This document shows, piece after piece, positions 5,236 through 7,378 of a stretch of DNA of 7,378 nt. Under the pieces are notes generated by a model. That model did not search any database and was not told where the DNA came from. It saw only the letters and a program-made list of their open reading frames with translations. The stretch covers positions 1-7,378 of the forward strand of contig JAJYZH010000025.1 in assembly GCA_021800135.1 (NCBI GenBank), read 5' to 3'. The position numbers were made by a program, and so were the translations under genes. The stretch comes from Microcaldota archaeon (GTDB taxonomy: Archaea > Micrarchaeota > Micrarchaeia > Micrarchaeales > Micrarchaeaceae). Positions within the stretch are counted from its first letter, which is position 1. The number at the start of each line of letters is the position of its first letter.

Positions 5236-6082
5236 GGAGAGGCACATATTTAAGTTTGGGGAAGGTAGCACCGCACTTATACTGCCGAAGACATGGGTGA
5301 GCAAGAGCGGCCTAAGGGCTTCCGACATAGTATATCTTTCCGAGAGTGAAAGTGGAAACCTTATAGTAACTGCAAGGGGGACTGAAAAGAAGAGCGCAGA
5401 ATGGGCGGTAGATTCAAAGACGAGCCCTACACTGATAGAAAGAAGGCTCGGGCTGCATTACATGTATGGCACGGCTAACCTCCATATCTATTCCAGTGAT
5501 GGATTTACAACACCACAGTTAGATGCAATAGAGAAGACAGTACACGGTAGCTGCTCAGGATTCGAAATAACCACGCAAACGAGCAAGGAAGTAGTTGTAG
5601 AAGACCTCACAAACATAAAAGAGGTGAACCTGGAAAAGATAATCATGCGGCTCAGATCCATAGTGGGCCAGGAATTCTCAGAATTGGAGAGCGGGAACAT
5701 CGGAGCGATAGGTAAGATGGAGGAACTGATAAACAGGTTCTACATGATAGGGGTAAGGTACATAAACATAACCCAGGCAAGCGATTTCTTCAGGTATTTT
5801 GGGGTCTTGGAGGCACTGGAAGGCATAGCCGATAGGCTGGCATTCCTTTCAGAAGAACCCTCGGCAAAAGGCATCAACATATTTGGGATTATGCACAGTC
5901 AGCTGGACCTCGCGTTCACAGGATTCACGGGCAATGTGAAAGTCATAGAAGAGGTGACAGGGATGCGCGCCTCCATACTCAAGAAGATCCCGCATCGCAA
6001 GATAGGCAGGCTCGACGCATACATGTTGCGCAACGTAACAGACTTGATATCCGACATAGCTGAATTCGGCCTAAAACTTTGA
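5234..6082 (+). CDS. PhoU-like regulator with N-terminal AbrB/SpoVT-type domain
   Basis: This is the archaeal form of PhoU, in which a swapped-hairpin AbrB/SpoVT/MazE-type DNA-binding domain precedes PhoU-like helical repeats. Residues 1-46 show the AbrB pattern: a short strand, GEGSTALILPKTWVSKSGL (9-27), where LPKxWV is typical, then SDIVYLSESESGNLIVT. Residues about 125-282 are helical with the regular acidic and hydrophobic spacing of PhoU, including EVNLEKIIMRLRSIVGQEF and, later, FRYFGVLEALEGIADRL. Classic bacterial PhoU restrains the phosphate transporter and its sensor kinase; the archaeal fusions are usually annotated as phosphate-uptake regulators but few have been tested. No Pst transporter genes are in the window, so the phosphate link is family knowledge only. 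The 282-residue length is only roughly comparable with archaeal members of the family. The gene diverges from NAMPT, and the inverted repeats by its own promoter make autoregulation plausible. Confidence 0.85.
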   Translation: MERHIFKFGEGSTALILPKTWVSKSGLRASDIVYLSESESGNLIVTARGTEKKSAEWAVDSKTSPTLIERRLGLHYMYGTANLHIYSSDGFTTPQLDAIEKTVHGSCSGFEITTQTSKEVVVEDLTNIKEVNLEKIIMRLRSIVGQEFSELESGNIGAIGKMEELINRFYMIGVRYINITQASDFFRYFGVLEALEGIADRLAFLSEEPSAKGINIFGIMHSQLDLAFTGFTGNVKVIEEVTGMRASILKKIPHRKIGRLDAYMLRNVTDLISDIAEFGLKL

Positions 6083-6196
6083 CCTACTACTTGACTCCTT
6101 TTAATCTCCAGGGACTGCCAAGTCGAGTGGAAGGCCGGTAGAATAGCAAATCCTGCCCTCACAAAGAGGGCATAACTAGATCGCCCAGGTCAGGCA
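6083..6196. other. Intergenic stretch with one strong hairpin, function unknown
   Basis: The 114 bases between the PhoU-like stop and the tRNA hold no convincing ORF. They contain a perfect seven-base-pair hairpin, TGCCCTC-ACAAA-GAGGGCA (6154-6172), and a TATA-like CTTTTAATC (6098-6106) on the plus strand that would start an RNA just ahead of the hairpin. The G/C content is higher than in other gaps of the window, which in archaea can mark a structured RNA. No T-run follows the hairpin on the plus strand, so a classic terminator is unlikely. C/D-box motifs and a tRNA half were looked for and not found. Confidence 0.25.
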
Positions 6197-6307
6197 CGGG
6201 CTCGGTGGGATTTGAACCCACGACCTTCAGCTTTCCTCCCTATTCTAAGCTTCTTAAAAGAAGCTTATTAGAAGGCTGTTGCTCTATCCAAGCTGAGCTA
6301 CGAGCCC
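6197..6307 (-). tRNA. tRNA-Arg (UCU anticodon), intron-containing
   Basis: On the minus strand the acceptor GGGCTCG pairs perfectly with CGAGCCC, with discriminator G and no encoded CCA. The D arm is GCTC/GAGC with loop AGCTTGGATA. The anticodon loop is CTTCTAA once the intron is removed, giving anticodon TCT (6272-6270), which reads AGA and AGG. The variable loop is five bases and the T arm is GTGGG-TTCAAAT-CCCAC. Mature length is 75 nt. The outermost anticodon-stem pair is an A-A mismatch (positions 27 and 43). The gene starts five bases after the stop of the TatD-like gene and has no obvious promoter of its own in that gap, so it may be released from a shared transcript by RNase P and tRNA 3' processing. 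AGG and AGA are common arginine codons in the neighbouring genes, so this is a heavily used tRNA. Confidence 0.95.
6233..6268 (-). other. 36-nt tRNA intron at position 37/38
   Basis: The intron begins directly after A37 and ends before A38, the canonical archaeal position. A bulge-helix-bulge can be drawn in which CUUC (32-35) pairs with intron GAGG, with three-base bulges UA^A at the 5' site and AA^A at the 3' site. Cutting each between the second and third bases gives exact exon joining. Most of the intron is a near-perfect hairpin, TAAGCTTCT-TTTA-AGAAGCTTA. Seven unpaired bases (GAATAGG) separate the hairpin from the central helix, so the motif is relaxed. Confidence 0.85.
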
Positions 6308-6312
6308 ATAAA

Positions 6313-7143
6313 TCAATGCATCCTCATCAGATTTTGCCTGCCAATGTTAAAGAACCTTTTCGTATTTGCGGTTGTTATCTCCGCGGCCCTTGCATAGTCA
6401 ATGCCCTTTGCCTTTGCGATTATCATGACTGACTTCTCCACATCCTTAGGCAATGCACCTGCCGCGGGTGAATCGCTTTCTGCCATGAGCTGTTCAATAG
6501 GGATTTCCTTTATGGCCCTGTTCCTTTTCGAAGACTCTATCGGGGGAACGGAGATAAAGTAACCTCTCGACGCTGCTGTCTTGGCCTGCGCGACATCACC
6601 CTCGAAGAAGTGCAGATGCACTTTCTCCGCCTTCTTCTCCTCAAGCAGTTTAAGCAAATCATCCATTGCGTTTCTCGAATGTATGCTTATAGGTATGCCA
6701 AGTTCTGCCGCAATATCTATGAATCTTTCCAGCACGGTCTTCTGCAGCGCTACCCTCTCGAAACTGTCGGCGATCTTGTAATCAAGTCCGACCTCCCCTA
6801 CCCCAACTATCCTGCCCTTGTTCTTCCTAACAAGCCCAAGGCTGAACTCGACCTCCTCCTCTCCGGCATTAACCGCCTCCTCCGGCCCCATACCTATCGC
6901 AGCGAAAACATGCTTTCCGTCCGCAATCCTGAGCGTTTCCATATTAGCCTTCATGCTGCCGCCGTTCGTTATCATCACTGATACTCCATATGCTTTTGAA
7001 CTTGCTATTGCATTTGCATCCACCATATCAAGGTGGCAGTGTGCATCTGCAAGCTCTACATTTGTTCTTTCTTGCGTGTCCCTTTCTATTTCCAGCGTCT
7101 TCGCGCCGTACATATGCAATCTATTTATTACTATGTGACCCAT
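6313..7143 (-). CDS. TatD-family metal-dependent hydrolase
   Basis: TatD-type proteins are TIM-barrel metallohydrolases of the amidohydrolase superfamily; characterised members are 3'-5' DNA/RNA exonucleases or deoxyribonucleases acting in the cytoplasm. Metal-ligand motifs appear in the expected order: DAHCHLD (33-39; His 35 and His 37), GVGEVGLDY (114-122; Glu 117), ISIHSR (152-157; His 155), VHLHFFEG (175-182; His 178) and AESDSPAA (221-228; Asp 224). The usual AxGxHPE loop is here AAIGMGPEE (81-89), lacking the His. The family normally starts a few residues before the DxHxH motif, so about 30 extra N-terminal residues are unusual. An internal ATG at residue 11 (7113) is a likely start, because a TATA-like TTTATTATAT (7153-7144) overlaps the first ATG and would start transcription near 7121. 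The tRNA-Arg gene follows by five bases on the same strand. The substrate cannot be deduced. Confidence 0.9.
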   Translation of the reverse strand: MGHIVINRLHMYGAKTLEIERDTQERTNVELADAHCHLDMVDANAIASSKAYGVSVMITNGGSMKANMETLRIADGKHVFAAIGMGPEEAVNAGEEEVEFSLGLVRKNKGRIVGVGEVGLDYKIADSFERVALQKTVLERFIDIAAELGIPISIHSRNAMDDLLKLLEEKKAEKVHLHFFEGDVAQAKTAASRGYFISVPPIESSKRNRAIKEIPIEQLMAESDSPAAGALPKDVEKSVMIIAKAKGIDYARAAEITTANTKRFFNIGRQNLMRMH

Positions 7144-7153
7144 ATAATAAATC
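7142..7153. promoter_or_regulatory. Bidirectional TATA box, TatD-like / membrane protein
   Basis: ATATAATAAATC reads as a TATA box on both strands. On the minus strand it fits a TatD-like transcript starting near 7121 and translated from 7113. On the plus strand it predicts a start near 7174, about 30 bases before the membrane-protein ATG at 7205. Confidence 0.35.
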
Positions 7154-7204
7154 TATCGTGTATCCTCGGTCTGCGATGCGCGTTTTACTCTGGCGGTGGA
7201 TAAT

Positions 7205-7378
7205 ATGGCAGAAGGTATAGAGATAAGGGAGGAACTCCGCAGCTACAAGAAACTGAGCATGGGCCTGCTTGCCGCTGTGCTTGTACTTGCAGTAGCAGTG
7301 GTTATCCTGTCATATCTTTATCAGAACACGGAATCATACCTACATTCAATCTCGCTTAAGCTCGATTCTATATCTTCT
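7205..7378 (+). CDS. Membrane-anchored protein, N-terminal fragment (cut by window edge)
   Basis: Fifty-eight codons are open from ATG 7205 to the right edge. Residues 1-18 are charged (AEGIEIREELRSYKK) and cytoplasmic by the positive-inside rule. Residues about 18-38 form one strong membrane helix (GLLAAVLVLAVAVVILSYLY). The rest, QNTESYLHSISLKLDSISS, looks like the start of an amphipathic or coiled-coil region outside. A ribosome-binding-like GGCGGTGG sits just before the ATG, supporting that start; an in-frame GTG at 7196 would add three residues. The fold and role are unknown because most of the gene is missing. A single N-terminal anchor followed by a heptad-like helix is seen in many surface and secretion-related archaeal proteins. 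Confidence 0.68.
   Translation, partial: MAEGIEIREELRSYKKLSMGLLAAVLVLAVAVVILSYLYQNTESYLHSISLKLDSISS

Noticed and set aside
6107..6190. A second tRNA or split-tRNA half on the plus strand
   Set aside because: CCAAGTCGAGTGGAAGG looks a little like a type II D arm, but there is no matching acceptor stem, no T arm, and the hairpin loop lacks the U33 pattern of an anticodon loop.
6244..6268. Hairpin with AAGCTT arms as a mobile-element end
   Set aside because: It is fully explained as the tRNA intron stem; no transposase or target duplication is nearby.
6205..6432. Plus-strand frame across the tRNA
   Set aside because: It runs antisense through tRNA-Arg and the end of the TatD-like gene; the MGFEPTTF start is just the complement of the T arm, a well-known false call.

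Overview
The window looks archaeal. It carries an archaeal-type SRP54, a DRG/TGS-family GTPase, a PhoU-like regulator with an N-terminal AbrB-type domain, TATA boxes 25-40 bases ahead of starts in place of bacterial -35/-10 promoters, and a tRNA-Arg(UCU) gene that is interrupted between positions 37 and 38 and has no encoded CCA. Base composition is moderate, ATA and AGG codons are common, and genes are short, closely packed and mostly single-promoter units. A small-genome acidophile or DPANN-type lineage (for example Micrarchaeota) would fit, but that placement is inference and the sequence does not prove it.

Layout, left to right. Bases 1-135 (minus) are the start of a family-4-type glycosyltransferase that runs off the left edge. 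It diverges from ffh/SRP54 (228-1526, plus). The 271-base gap that follows holds a strongly A-rich tract and, on the minus strand, a tiny lysine-rich ORF of 16 codons with its own TATA-like box and a long oligo-T run after it. The DRG-type GTPase follows (plus, most likely start 1861, end 2964), then an unrecognised 148-residue protein with a possible winged-helix core (3051-3497, plus). On the minus strand a nicotinamide phosphoribosyltransferase gene (3711-5147) is followed, in the same frame past its TGA, by 58 codons that read like real protein but have no proper start. The PhoU-like gene (5234-6082, plus) diverges from the NAMPT gene across an 86-base promoter region that contains an inverted repeat between two TATA boxes. 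After an unexplained stretch of about 114 bases come tRNA-Arg and a TatD-family metallohydrolase gene (both minus; the tRNA begins 5 bases after the TatD stop codon). At the right edge is the start of a membrane-anchored protein (plus).

How they fit together. SRP54 (co-translational membrane targeting) and the DRG GTPase (ribosome-associated, by family knowledge) are translation-linked housekeeping genes, and tRNA-Arg belongs with them. NAMPT supplies NMN from nicotinamide and PRPP and releases pyrophosphate. Its divergent neighbour is a PhoU/AbrB-type protein, a family often linked to phosphate regulation. The symmetric site between their promoters makes shared or auto-regulation an attractive idea, though it is unproven.

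The points most worth a second look are the hidden coding segment after NAMPT, the inverted repeat in the NAMPT/PhoU promoter region, the mini-gene of 16 codons, and the tRNA intron. I did not see a CRISPR array, insertion sequence or phage module.
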